Assembly (NCBI GenBank): GCA_040398465.1
Contig: JBBAUA010000014.1
Coordinates: 1-64,000 of the forward strand
Source of the DNA: UBA7672 sp040398465
GTDB taxonomy: Bacteria > Pseudomonadota > Alphaproteobacteria > Caulobacterales > Hyphomonadaceae
Length of the DNA stretch: 64,000 bases
Direction of reading: 5' to 3'
The position numbers and the translations under genes are program-made. Positions 52,893 to 61,742 of this stretch are shown one piece after another. Every line of letters begins with the position of its first letter. Position 1 is the first letter of the stretch. Under the pieces are notes generated by a model. It saw only the letters and a list, made by a program, of their open reading frames with translations. It did no database searches and was not told where the DNA came from.

Positions 52893-54761
52893 ATGCCCGC
52901 TTACCGTTCACGCACCACCACCTTTGGCCGCAACATGGCCGGCGCCCGCGCCCTCTGGCGCGCGACCGGCATGAAGGATGGCGACTTTTCCAAGCCGATC
53001 ATCGCGGTCGTGAACTCGTTCACGCAGTTCGTGCCCGGCCACGTCCACCTCAAGGACATGGGCCAGCTGGTCGCGCGCGAGATCGAGGCTGCCGGCGGCG
53101 TCGCGAAGGAGTTCAATACCATCGCGGTCGATGACGGCATCGCGATGGGCCATGGAGGCATGCTCTACTCGTTGCCCAGCCGCGACCTGATCGCTGACTC
53201 GGTCGAGTACATGGTCAACGCCCACTGCGCCGATGCGATGGTGTGCATTTCGAATTGCGACAAGATCACGCCAGGCATGCTCAATGCGGCGATGCGTCTG
53301 AACATTCCCGCCGTGTTCGTCTCCGGCGGGCCGATGGAAGCGGGCAAGGTCGTCTGGAAGGACGCCAAGACCGGCGTCAGCAAGGAACACAAGCTCGACC
53401 TGATCGATGCGATGATGCAGGCGGGCGATGATCGCATCTCGGACGAACAGGTCGCAGCCGTGGAAGCCGAAGCCTGCCCGACATGCGGCTCATGCTCCGG
53501 CATGTTCACCGCCAACTCGATGAACTGCCTCACCGAAGCACTTGGCCTCTCGCTGCCGGGCAATGGCACGGTCGTCGCGACGCACAAGGATCGCGAGCGC
53601 CTGTTCAAGCGCGCGGGCCGCCTGATCGTCGACATCTCGAAGCGCTATTACGAGAAGGACGACGCCAGCGTCCTGCCGCGCAACGTCGCCAGCAAGCACG
53701 CCTTCGAGAACGCCATGGCGCTCGACGTGGCCATGGGCGGCTCAACCAATACTGTCCTGCACGTCCTCGCAGCGGCGCAGGAGGGCGGCATCGATTTCAC
53801 GATGGACGATATCGACCGCATTTCGCGCATCACGCCGTGCATCTGCAAGGTCGCGCCGGCAGTCTCGAATGTTCACGTCGAGGACGTGCATCGCGCCGGC
53901 GGCATCATGAGCATTCTCGGCGAACTCGCACGCGGCGGCCTGCTCAACACCGAGACCAGCACGGTGCACGCGCCGACGCTGGGCCACGCAATCGCCTACT
54001 GGGACATCTGCCAGTCGAACGACGAAGATGTCGAGACCTTCTTCAAGGCTGCGCCCGGCGGCGTGCGCACAACAGTCGCCTTCAGCCAGGAAAAGCGCTG
54101 GCCCGAGCTCGACCGCGACCGCGCCAAGGGCGTCATCCGCTCGACGGAGAGCGCCTTCACCAAGGATGGCGGCCTCGCCGTGCTCTACGGCAACATCGCC
54201 GAGAAGGGCTGCATCGTGAAGACAGCCGGCGTCGATGAAGAGATCTGGAAATTCAACGGCACAGCCCGCGTCTTCGAAAGCCAGGACGAGGCGGCAGCTG
54301 CAATCCTCAACAACAAGATCGTCGCGGGCGACGTTGTGGTCATCCGCTATGAGGGCCCCAAGGGCGGGCCGGGCATGCAGGAAATGCTGTACCCGACCAC
54401 CTACCTCAAATCCCGCGGACTCGGCAAAGTGTGCGCGCTACTCACGGATGGCCGCTTCTCCGGCGGCACGTCTGGCCTCTCCATCGGCCACGCCTCGCCT
54501 GAAGCGGCGGCCGGCGGCCTGATCGCGCTGGTCCAAGAGGGCGACCCGATCGAGATTGATATTCCAAACCGCTCCATCCGGCTCGCTGTTCCCGAAGACG
54601 TCATCGGCCACCGCCGCCGCGCCGAAGAAGCGCGCGGTAGGGACGCCTATACCCCGCACAACCGCAAGCGCGTCGTCTCGGCGGCACTGCAGGCCTACGC
54701 CGCGCTGGTGACATCCGCGGACACTGGCGCGGTGCGCGATCTGGGGCAGATCCGGAAATAG
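52893..54761 (+). CDS. ilvD: Dihydroxy-acid dehydratase
   Basis: A 622-residue Fe-S dehydratase of branched-chain amino acid synthesis, converting 2,3-dihydroxy-isovalerate and its methyl analogue to the 2-keto acids. Cluster cysteines lie in CISNCDKITPGM and EACPTCGSCSGMFTANSMNCL; DGRFSGGTSGLSIGH near the C-terminus is invariant. The length matches the E. coli-type enzyme. Cytoplasmic. It follows the toxin gene by 69 bp and has no ilv partners here. Confidence 0.97.
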   Translation: MPAYRSRTTTFGRNMAGARALWRATGMKDGDFSKPIIAVVNSFTQFVPGHVHLKDMGQLVAREIEAAGGVAKEFNTIAVDDGIAMGHGGMLYSLPSRDLIADSVEYMVNAHCADAMVCISNCDKITPGMLNAAMRLNIPAVFVSGGPMEAGKVVWKDAKTGVSKEHKLDLIDAMMQAGDDRISDEQVAAVEAEACPTCGSCSGMFTANSMNCLTEALGLSLPGNGTVVATHKDRERLFKRAGRLIVDISKRYYEKDDASVLPRNVASKHAFENAMALDVAMGGSTNTVLHVLAAAQEGGIDFTMDDIDRISRITPCICKVAPAVSNVHVEDVHRAGGIMSILGELARGGLLNTETSTVHAPTLGHAIAYWDICQSNDEDVETFFKAAPGGVRTTVAFSQEKRWPELDRDRAKGVIRSTESAFTKDGGLAVLYGNIAEKGCIVKTAGVDEEIWKFNGTARVFESQDEAAAAILNNKIVAGDVVVIRYEGPKGGPGMQEMLYPTTYLKSRGLGKVCALLTDGRFSGGTSGLSIGHASPEAAAGGLIALVQEGDPIEIDIPNRSIRLAVPEDVIGHRRRAEEARGRDAYTPHNRKRVVSAALQAYAALVTSADTGAVRDLGQIRK

Positions 54762-54834
54762 GCTGCGGCTCTAAGCCGGCTTTCACCTGTCTTCCGACTC
54801 GGTCACGCTTCCCCGCGAGGTCAGGGCCACGTCC

Positions 54835-55158
54835 ATGCAACCGGCTGAGCGCATCGTCATCAAGGGCGACCAGATCGGCGTCGAGCGGAAGCGCAAGCCG
54901 CTGTGGCGCTGCACCCTGTCCGAGATTGTACGCATCGACGCCTACAAGCGCGATCAGGGCGCTGTCGATCTCATCTGCTTCGACATCTGGTACGAGACCG
55001 ACGGGGAGTGGATGGTCACAGCCCACGAAGACCTCGAGGGCTGGGAACACCTCACTGCATGCCTGCGTGACTTGCCAGGTTTCGACGGCGACTGGTTCGC
55101 CAAGGTCTCGCAGCCCCCATTCGCCGAATGCCGGACCCTCGTGTATGTAAGGCGGTGA
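54835..55158 (+). CDS. Small hypothetical protein
   Basis: A 107-residue soluble protein, beta-rich: IVIKGDQIGVERKRKPLWRC, EIVRIDAYKRDQGAVDLIC, then WMVTAHEDLEGWEHLTACL and a C-terminal TLVYVRR. The segment order (PH-like strands, then an amphipathic helix) recalls small immunity-type proteins, but no family can be assigned. It is followed after 21 nt by the DUF3137 gene and is probably in one unit with it. Confidence 0.65.
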   Translation: MQPAERIVIKGDQIGVERKRKPLWRCTLSEIVRIDAYKRDQGAVDLICFDIWYETDGEWMVTAHEDLEGWEHLTACLRDLPGFDGDWFAKVSQPPFAECRTLVYVRR

Positions 55159-55179
55159 GGGAAACGACTCGGGGCGGAC

Positions 55180-56205
55180 ATGGCCGAAAAACGCGAAATC
55201 CTGTCGCTGAGCGAGGCCATGGAAGGCCTGCCGAAGGATTTCGCCTTCTTCGCGGACCGCTTCACCGGCACGATCCAGCCCGCACTCGCCGGCCGGGAAG
55301 CCGACCGGGTCAAGGCGGTCCAGCGGCAATGGAATTTCATCGTGATCGGCGTCATGCTTGGCATCGCCATCTTCGCCGGCTTCACCTTCCTGATGCCGGA
55401 AGACGGCATGATGTTCGGCGGCTTCATCGGCGTGTTTGCCGGCATCGGCTTGGGCGCCTGGGGCTCGATGGCGCTCAACAAGCTGGGCAAGGAAACCAAG
55501 CTCATGCTGGTCGAGCCCGTCGCGCAGGAATTCGACATCGACTATCAGGTCGCCCCCGGTCGCCCCGACGACATCGCCATGTTCCGCTCGCTGGACCTTG
55601 TCCCCGGCTGGGACCGCGAGAAGTTCGAGGACCGTCTCACCGGCAAGCGCAACGACACTCCGTTCGAATTCTTCGAGGCGCATCTTGAAGAGAAGCGGAC
55701 AACCACAGACGGCAAGGGCCGCACGCGCACCACGTGGGTGACTGTGTTCAAGGGCCAGTGCCTCGTCGCCAACTTCCACAAGCAGTTCAACGGCGTCACC
55801 AAGGTCTATCGCGACGCCGGCGCGCTCAACTTCTTCAAGAAGCTCGGCCAGATGGGCAAGGGCCAGCGCGTGAAGCTGGAAGACCCCGTCTTCGAGAAGG
55901 CGTTCGAAGTCTATTCGACCGACCAGATCGAAGCGCGCTTCATCCTGACGCCCGATTTCATGGAGCGCCTGATCGGCCTCGAGCGCACCTTCAAGGGCAG
56001 GCAGGTGCGCTGCGCCTTCTCCGGCGGCTGCATGTTCCTCGCCTGCGAGGGCAAAAACCTGCTCGAGCCCGGCTCCATGCACCGCAAGATGGACGATCTC
56101 GGCCGCGTCCGCGAAATCCTGCAGGACTTCGCGGCGATCTTCCTGCTCATCGACGCCATGAGCCAGCGTCTCACGCCGGATGCCTTGAGGGATGCAGAGC
56201 CCTAG
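55180..56205 (+). CDS. DUF3137 domain membrane protein
   Basis: A 341-residue protein with two adjacent membrane helices (about residues 50-67, WNFIVIGVMLGIAIFAGFTF, and 72-92, GGFIGVFAGIGLGAWGSMAL) and a long cytoplasmic domain. The C-terminal pattern FEVYSTDQIEARFILTPDFMERL is the DUF3137 signature. Function unknown. Upstream and downstream genes on the same strand (107-residue protein; UPF0114) suggest a small membrane operon. Confidence 0.85.
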   Translation: MAEKREILSLSEAMEGLPKDFAFFADRFTGTIQPALAGREADRVKAVQRQWNFIVIGVMLGIAIFAGFTFLMPEDGMMFGGFIGVFAGIGLGAWGSMALNKLGKETKLMLVEPVAQEFDIDYQVAPGRPDDIAMFRSLDLVPGWDREKFEDRLTGKRNDTPFEFFEAHLEEKRTTTDGKGRTRTTWVTVFKGQCLVANFHKQFNGVTKVYRDAGALNFFKKLGQMGKGQRVKLEDPVFEKAFEVYSTDQIEARFILTPDFMERLIGLERTFKGRQVRCAFSGGCMFLACEGKNLLEPGSMHRKMDDLGRVREILQDFAAIFLLIDAMSQRLTPDALRDAEP

Positions 56206-56289
56206 GTTCGCGCCTCACGTGATTCCCCGCGCCACAGCGGGCGGGAATCGCGATAACCCGAACAGACAGCCAAACCGACCGGGACCAAG

Positions 56290-56856
56290 ATGGCCAAGAA
56301 ACCCTTCTTCGAACGCGCGCTTGAGGGCGGGCTGTTCTCTTCGCGCTGGCTCATGGCGCCCTTCTATGTCGGCCTCGTCGCCGCCCTGATTGCGCTGATG
56401 GTCGTGTTCTTCCAGGAACTCATCCATCAGATCCCCATGTTGTGGACGTTCGATCCGGTCACCCACGTCTATGCAATGACCGCCAATGACGCGATCATGC
56501 TGGCCCTGTCGCTGATCGACCTGTCGTTGGCCGCCAACCTCGTGCTGATCGTGATGTTTTCGGGCTACGAGAACTTTGTGTCCAAGTTCGACGTGGGCGA
56601 CCACGAGGACCGCCCGGACTGGATGGGCACCGTCGATTTCTCCGCCCTGAAGCTGAAACTCGTTGCCTCTATCGTCGCCATTTCAGGTATCGCGCTGCTG
56701 AAAAGCTTCCTCGACCTCGGAGCCGAGGGCAAAGACCTTACGCCCTCTGATGAGAAGTCGCTGATGTGGCAGGTGATCGTGCACCTGACCTTCGTCATCT
56801 CCGGCGTGCTGCTGGCCTTCATGGACTGGCTGACCGGCCACCAGAAGGCGCACTGA
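56290..56856 (+). CDS. UPF0114 family membrane protein (YqhA-like)
   Basis: A 188-residue protein with four helices. FFERALEGGLFSSRWLMAPFYVGL, LSLIDLSLAANLVLIVMFSGYENFVS and WMGTVDFSALKLKLVASIVAISGI are diagnostic for UPF0114/YqhA. Its role is not known. It follows the DUF3137 gene after 84 nt; the ATG at 56290 begins the family N-terminus. Confidence 0.93.
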   Translation: MAKKPFFERALEGGLFSSRWLMAPFYVGLVAALIALMVVFFQELIHQIPMLWTFDPVTHVYAMTANDAIMLALSLIDLSLAANLVLIVMFSGYENFVSKFDVGDHEDRPDWMGTVDFSALKLKLVASIVAISGIALLKSFLDLGAEGKDLTPSDEKSLMWQVIVHLTFVISGVLLAFMDWLTGHQKAH

Positions 56857-56869
56857 TCCTCGATACCGC

Positions 56870-56905
56870 AAAAGAAAAGTCCCCGCTGGCTGAGCCGGCG
56901 GGGAC
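56870..56905 (-). terminator. Terminator of the TIR gene
   Basis: A 12-bp stem with one G-U pair, 56879-56890 with 56894-56905, loop TGA. On the minus strand TTTTCTTTT follows, so it should stop transcripts of the TIR gene (127 bp after its stop). It may also act weakly on the convergent UPF0114 transcript. Confidence 0.8.
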
Positions 56906-57032
56906 CAAAGGGTGATTCTCGGGGGAGAGAATGGTCCTGCTTACGCAGCCCAGGGGGCGCTGGATCGTTCGGAAAGCGGCAATGCGGGGAAATTTTGCGG
57001 CGGGATTGGGGCAGGCGCAAAAATCCTTGCGG

Positions 57033-58091
57033 TCAGCAAGGCGACCAGACGTCCCGTGTACCAGTCGTTGCGTTCTGCACGACCAGGTTGAAATTCCGCG
57101 CATCCGACGTCGCGACATACTCCGGCGTCAGCACATATTGATGCCCGGACGCTCCTTGCGGCTCGAGAACACGCGTTCGGATTTCTTGTCCCGTTTCGGT
57201 GTCGATCTGGTGGACATAGCGGCTGTCCGGGTTGTCCGCCGTCGTGAACACAAGACGTCCGTCCTCGCGTGTCACATTCTGCCCCAGCTCGCACGCGAGC
57301 CCGTCCCAGTTCCATCGGCCCACGATACGCGTCGCGAACCCCGCATCGCTGCCGCCGAGAACCGGCGCCGCCGGAATCGGCTGGGCGCCGTTGGCGCACA
57401 CGCCACCAACCGCCGTCGATCCGTCAAGGCATGAGACGGAAGGCGCCGTCAGCACCCGAGTCGGATCGAAGGCCGGACCAATCGTCGGGCATTCGCCTGT
57501 CCCGCTTATGCGCGGCAGGCCATTGGCGCACGGCAGGCTGGCCAGCCCCGGCGATACGGGCGACGTCTTCGGCGAATAGATCCACTGCGTCAGCCCGGTC
57601 GCCGCCGCGACCAGCACGACGCCTACCGCGACGCCCACCCAGTTGATCCTACGCTGCGGCTGGCTGCTGGCCGTCTGGATCGCGCCCGGCGTCCGCTTGC
57701 CGACACGGTTCTCGACCTCTGCGACCAGCCGCGCGAGTCCCGCGCTGTCCGGATTGCGCCAGTCGGTCATATTGGTTGCCTGCACGACATAAAGCCCCAT
57801 CGGCAGGTCTTCCGCCTCGATGGAATCGATCATCGCCGGCAGCAGCTTCTTCGCCTTGCGCGCCACCAGCGCCTCGTGGCGGACATTGTCGCTCTTCACG
57901 CTGTCGCGCGACCACAGCACGATCGCCACCTTGCAGTTGGCGAGCTTGGAGCGGATCCAGGTATCCCAGTCCTGCCCCGGCGGCGTCGCCTGGTCCCAGA
58001 ACACGTCGATGCCGCGTGCGGTTAGCGCCTCCTGCACGCGCTCCGCCGCTGCGCGGTCCCGGCTCGAATATGAGAGGAAGACGTCAGCCAT
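57033..58091 (-). CDS. TIR domain protein with membrane anchor
   Basis: A 352-residue protein. Residues 1-125 are a TIR domain: DVFLSYSSRDRAAAERV, RGIDVFWDQATPPGQDW, VAIVLWSRDSVKSDNVRHEAL with Glu73 at the position of the NADase catalytic glutamate, and LLPAMIDSI. A single helix (150-170) crosses the membrane. The C-terminal 180 residues would be periplasmic and carry six cysteines (CANGLP, GTGECP, SCLDGS, GGVCANG, LACEL, final SPC), suggesting disulfides, followed by a lipocalin-like beta stretch (GRWNWDGLACEL). NAD cleavage, scaffold function or effector-like use are all possible. No other defence gene is adjacent. Confidence 0.85.
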   Translation of the reverse strand: MADVFLSYSSRDRAAAERVQEALTARGIDVFWDQATPPGQDWDTWIRSKLANCKVAIVLWSRDSVKSDNVRHEALVARKAKKLLPAMIDSIEAEDLPMGLYVVQATNMTDWRNPDSAGLARLVAEVENRVGKRTPGAIQTASSQPQRRINWVGVAVGVVLVAAATGLTQWIYSPKTSPVSPGLASLPCANGLPRISGTGECPTIGPAFDPTRVLTAPSVSCLDGSTAVGGVCANGAQPIPAAPVLGGSDAGFATRIVGRWNWDGLACELGQNVTREDGRLVFTTADNPDSRYVHQIDTETGQEIRTRVLEPQGASGHQYVLTPEYVATSDARNFNLVVQNATTGTRDVWSPC

Positions 58092-58100
58092 CAGTGTCCC

Positions 58101-58880
58101 TCAATCCGCAAACGTCGCCAGCACGGGCACATGGTCGGACGGCTTTTCCATCGCCCGCGCCATGCGGTGGATGGAGATCGACTTCAGCCTGTCGGCAGCC
58201 TGGGGCGAGCACATCAGGTGATCGATGCGAATGCCCCAGTCCTTCTGCCACGCGCCGGCCTGATAGTCCCAGAACGTGTATTTCTGGATGCGTCCATCGC
58301 ACGCCATGAAGGCGTCGGTATAGCCCATCCACTGCAGCTCCCGGAAACGGTCGCGCGTTTGGGGCCAGGCGAGCGCATCGTCGCCCCATACCTTCGGATC
58401 CCAGCAATCCTCGTCGCGCGGGATGCAGTTGAAGTCGCCCGCCAGCACGACAGGCTCCTCCAGCGCGAGCAATTCCTTGGCCCGCGCATTCAGCCGATCC
58501 ATCCACCGCAGCTTGTAGTCGTATTTCGGTCCCGGCCGCGGATTGCCGTTGGGCAGGTAGATCGTCGCAACGCGCACCGGGCGCGGCGCTTCAACCAGCA
58601 CCTCAAGATACCGGCTCTGCTCGTCTTCAGCCTCGCCCGGCAGTCCACGCACCGCGTCCGAGATCGGATGCTTCGAGAGGATTGCAACGCCGTTGTACGT
58701 CTTCTGCCCATACACAGCGCAGTTGAAGCCCAGCGCCTCGATCTCGGCGCGCGGGAACTTTTCGTCGACGCACTTGATCTCCTGCAGGCACCAGACATCA
58801 GCCGGGCAGGCAGCCAGCACCTCCAGCACGGTCGGCAACCGCGCATTCACCGAGTTGACGTTCCACGTCGCGATTCTCAT
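58101..58880 (-). CDS. xthA: Exodeoxyribonuclease III / AP endonuclease
   Basis: A 259-residue enzyme of base-excision repair. IATWNVNSVNARL, LQEIKC (metal-binding Glu), LAGDFNCIP, RIDHLM and SDHVPVLATF (catalytic His) are complete. The ATG at 58880 is the family start, four bases after the stop of the TonB-C-like gene, so the two genes are probably co-transcribed. It ends 9 nt before the TIR gene start. Confidence 0.95.
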   Translation of the reverse strand: MRIATWNVNSVNARLPTVLEVLAACPADVWCLQEIKCVDEKFPRAEIEALGFNCAVYGQKTYNGVAILSKHPISDAVRGLPGEAEDEQSRYLEVLVEAPRPVRVATIYLPNGNPRPGPKYDYKLRWMDRLNARAKELLALEEPVVLAGDFNCIPRDEDCWDPKVWGDDALAWPQTRDRFRELQWMGYTDAFMACDGRIQKYTFWDYQAGAWQKDWGIRIDHLMCSPQAADRLKSISIHRMARAMEKPSDHVPVLATFAD

Positions 58881-58884
58881 TGCG

Positions 58885-59274
58885 TCATTCCACCTCGAAC
58901 CGGACAGGCAGCCGCACCGCCACGCCGGGCGCGACACCCGGATAGTCCTCCCGCACGACAAACAGACGCGACACCTGCAGAGCGGCGGGCCCGAAACCGT
59001 AACCCGGCGTGCTCTCTGTTCCCTCGACACAGTCGAGCGCGCGCGTCGCGTTCACGGTGCAGTTCAGGTAGGCGACGCCTTCGACCGCCTCACTCAGGGC
59101 CTTCGCCGGATACACATTCAGGATGTCCTGCGCAGTCGGCGCCCGCTCGGCCCATGCCGGTGTCAGGACCGTGCTCGATGGTTCCGGCGGCGTCCACGCG
59201 CGCACGTTCTCCACCGCAGCGGTTTCACAACCGCTCGCCAGCAAAGCCGCCACTGCGATCAGCCCTCGATGCAT
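58885..59274 (-). CDS. Lipoprotein with a TonB C-terminal-like domain
   Basis: A 129-residue lipoprotein (HRGLIAVAALLASGC, modified Cys about 16). The rest resembles the TonB_C domain: VYPAKALSEAVEGVAYLNCTV, RALDCVEGTESTPGYGFGPAALQ and RLPVRFEVE. TonB_C domains contact outer-membrane receptors; here there is no proline-rich spanner and the anchor is a lipid, so it is not a normal TonB. An exbD gene starts divergently 144 bp away. ATG 59274 begins the signal. Confidence 0.75.
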   Translation of the reverse strand: MHRGLIAVAALLASGCETAAVENVRAWTPPEPSSTVLTPAWAERAPTAQDILNVYPAKALSEAVEGVAYLNCTVNATRALDCVEGTESTPGYGFGPAALQVSRLFVVREDYPGVAPGVAVRLPVRFEVE

Positions 59275-59418
59275 TCCGGCGTCCCTCTCCACAAGCGCAC
59301 CTTGATAGCCAGATCCGGGGGAAACGAAAGCGCTTGCCTGACGGCGAGTCAAAGATTACAACTGTAATACGCGCTCCGGTCGGTAAGGGGCGCCAGACAT
59401 CACATCGAGGAGGCTGTC

Positions 59419-59829
59419 ATGGCCATGAATGTGGGCGACGCCCGCGAAGGCGAACCTGTGTCCGAAATCAACACCACGCCGCTGATCGACGTGATGCTCG
59501 TCCTGCTCATCATGATGATCGTCACGCTGCCGCCGCAGCGCCACGCCGTGAAGCTCGAGACGCCCCTTCCGTGTCCCGACTGCATCCTTCCTGATCATCA
59601 ACTGAGGCCAGTCACCATCTCGGTCGCGTTCGATGGCGGCATAAGCTGGAACGGCGAGCCGGTTCAGCGCGAGGAACTCCGCCAACGCCTCGCCGCCGAA
59701 GCCCGCAAGTCGATGCCGGCCGAAATCCACATTCGTCCGGATGGCGGGGCAGCCTATGGCAAGGTGGCCCACGTGATGGCCGCCGCGCAGCGTGAAGGCA
59801 TCCGCAAGATGGGCGTGGTTGGCGGCTAG
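59419..59829 (+). CDS. exbD: ExbD/TolR family biopolymer transport protein
   Basis: A 136-residue inner-membrane protein. EINTTPLIDVMLVLLIMMIV contains the membrane helix and the proton-carrying Asp (about residue 25); the periplasmic domain ends YGKVAHVMAAAQREGIRKMGVVG, typical of ExbD. GGAGG precedes the ATG. No exbB or tonB gene is next to it. The stop shares bases with the predicted stop of the convergent dioxygenase gene. Confidence 0.93.
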   Translation: MAMNVGDAREGEPVSEINTTPLIDVMLVLLIMMIVTLPPQRHAVKLETPLPCPDCILPDHQLRPVTISVAFDGGISWNGEPVQREELRQRLAAEARKSMPAEIHIRPDGGAAYGKVAHVMAAAQREGIRKMGVVGG

Positions 59830-60757
59830 CGCCCCAGCGCTGTTCGTATCGCGCGCTCTACCGACGAAGGGCCGTGCTCAAGATCCGGACCATCGCGCCN
59901 NNNNNNNNNNNNNNNNNNNNNNNNNNNNNNNNNNNNNNNNNNNNNNNNNNNNNNNNNNNNNNNNNNNNNNNNNNNNNNNNNNNNNNNNNNNNNNNNNNNC
60001 GTATCGCGCGCTCTACCGACGAAGGGCCGTGCTCAAGATCCGGACCATCGCGCCAGCCAAGCCCCGGCTGTGCGAGAAATCGCGCCGTCCTGCCATGGTG
60101 GCCCTGCGCCGCATGCACGGTGAATGGATGCAGCAACCACACAGTCCCAGCCTCGCCCGTCGCCAGCGCAATCTCGCAGTCTGCGCTGCTGTCGAACCCT
60201 TCGCGCGCAAGGTCCGCCAACGAGACCCCCGCTTCGCCGTGATTCAACAACTGCCGCGCCGTCGGCACATGCGAGCCCACCCTCACGCGTGTTGGCGCAT
60301 CGTCCGGCCCGCAATCCGAGAGCAGGAACAGCATCAGCATCGACCGGCCGCGCGAGGCGAAGTTCACGCGCCACTGGAAGTAGTCCTGCGATGAAGGATC
60401 GTCCGGCGGCGGAAAACTCGCATCGATATGCCAGCCATCGTCCCACGGCTTGTCCTTCGCAGGAAAGCGCACGACCATCGCGCCCAGCGCCGCAGGCGTC
60501 ACCCACCGCCCTTCGCCCGCAAGCTGGTCCAGCACGCCATGCAGCCGTTGAGAGCCAAGCGCCTCGCGAAACGGCGGATGCCCGTACATGCCTAGCCGCA
60601 TCACGGGCTGCGTCCATCCTTCCGGCCTGTTCGGCGACAGCTGCAGATCGCGCCACAGTATTTCCCGGCAAGCTGCCGCCGCTTCCCGCGAAAACGCACC
60701 TTCAACCTTCACGAGGCCGGCGTGAATGAACTGCTCGATCTCATCAGTCTGTAGCAT
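59826..60757 (-). CDS. Phytanoyl-CoA dioxygenase (PhyH) family protein, interrupted by an assembly gap
   Basis: From ATG 60757 the chain shows DDGWHIDASFPP (iron ligands His-x-Asp) and LLHPFTVHAAQGHHGR (third iron His and 2-oxoglutarate Arg), the Fe(II)/2-oxoglutarate oxygenase pattern of PhyH proteins. Before the C-terminus, 100 N interrupt the frame. If the N and one copy of the flanking 55-bp repeat are removed, the frame continues ERAIRTALGR to TAG at 59826-59828 and the gene is 777 nt (258 residues). The natural length and clean stop support this reading. Substrate unknown. It begins 11 nt after the nitroreductase stop side. Confidence 0.8.
59845..60054. repeat. 55-bp direct repeat flanking a 100-N scaffold gap
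   Basis: Bases 59845-59899 and 60000-60054 are identical (55 bp), with exactly 100 N (59900-59999) between. This is the footprint of two contigs that overlap by one k-mer but were joined with an arbitrary gap; it is not a biological repeat. Confidence 0.92.
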
Positions 60758-60768
60758 CGTGAGCGCGG

Positions 60769-61449
60769 TCAGAACCCCCTGAACTCCACCACCTCATGTT
60801 GCGGCGCGCGGTCGGCGTAGATGTCGTTCACCGGATTGTTCGGGTCAGGCACGCCGATCGCCATGCCCGAATAGACCATGTGGTTCTCGTCCAGCCCGAA
60901 ATGCGCGTGCAGCTCCACGCGCAACCGCGCCCAGCATTCCTGCATGCACGTGCCCCAGCCGCGCTCCTCGGCGAGCAGGGCGATGGTCTGCATGTACATG
61001 CCCATGTGCGCCCACTGTCCGTGGCCCATGCGCGTGTCGATGATCATGAACAGCCCGACGGGGGCGCCGAAGAAGCGATAATTGTTGGCGAACCAGAGCA
61101 TGCGCCCCGCGCGATCCTCCTTCGGGATGCCGATCTTGTCGTACATCATCTCGCCCACGCCCTTGCGCCGCTCGTTGTAGACCTGATCGATCACGGTGAG
61201 GTCGGGATAGACCGGCCTGTCGCCCGGCACCGGGCCCATCGGGTCCGACGCCAGAACGCGTTGCGCCATCGCGATGATCTCGTCTTTCGCCGCGCCCGTC
61301 ACCGCGATCACCTTCCACGGCTGCAGGTTGCCGCCCGAAGGCGAGCGCTGCGCCGTCTGCAGCAGGTCGGCAAGTGCATCCTGCGGAATCGGATCGTCGA
61401 GAAACGCCCGAGTGGAAATGCGCTGTCGAACGGCTTCTGTGACTGTCAT
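60769..61449 (-). CDS. Nitroreductase family protein
   Basis: A 226-residue FMN oxidoreductase. VRQRISTRAFLDDPIP and AQRSPSGGNLQPWKVIAVTG hold the FMN phosphate contacts; MYMQTIALLAEERGWGTCMQECW and a C-terminal IGVPDPNNPVN complete the fold. It probably reduces nitro compounds, quinones or a dedicated metabolite with NAD(P)H. It ends 11 nt before the dioxygenase start on the same strand, so they may be co-transcribed. ATG 61449 is the family start. Confidence 0.92.
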   Translation of the reverse strand: MTVTEAVRQRISTRAFLDDPIPQDALADLLQTAQRSPSGGNLQPWKVIAVTGAAKDEIIAMAQRVLASDPMGPVPGDRPVYPDLTVIDQVYNERRKGVGEMMYDKIGIPKEDRAGRMLWFANNYRFFGAPVGLFMIIDTRMGHGQWAHMGMYMQTIALLAEERGWGTCMQECWARLRVELHAHFGLDENHMVYSGMAIGVPDPNNPVNDIYADRAPQHEVVEFRGF

Positions 61450-61580
61450 GCGTAAACCCCGTTTGTGCAGGCGTGGATCACGGCGCAATCATGGCCGGCA
61501 ACATGACCATTTGTTCGCTTGACCCCCCTCATGGCAAGCGGCGACCTTCGCATCTGGGGTAGCGGAATCGAGAGGGACTC

Positions 61581-61742
61581 ATGACCCAGCAGATGATCGC
61601 AGCGCTGATCGCCGTCGCTGTCGTTACGTTAGCCCTGATGGCCGTCTTCAGGCTCATGCGTCCGCGCCAGATCACGTTGCCCGACCTGCCTGAATTGCCG
61701 GCGCCGCCCAGGGACGAGACTCACCCGCCGAGACAGGGTTAG
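61581..61742 (+). CDS. Small single-helix membrane protein
   Basis: A 53-residue frame with one predicted membrane helix (QMIAALIAVAVVTLALMAVF), then a basic RLMRPRQ stop-transfer and a Pro-rich tail (LPDLPELPAPPRDE). The ATG at 61581 follows GAGAGGGA. No family is recognised. It stands alone between the divergent nitroreductase gene and the Tyr/Gly lipoprotein gene. Confidence 0.6.
   Translation: MTQQMIAALIAVAVVTLALMAVFRLMRPRQITLPDLPELPAPPRDETHPPRQG

Noticed and set aside
59845..60054. Direct repeat considered as a transposon target duplication
   Set aside because: A 55-bp exact repeat around exactly 100 N fits a k-mer overlap; target duplications are much shorter and would flank an element.
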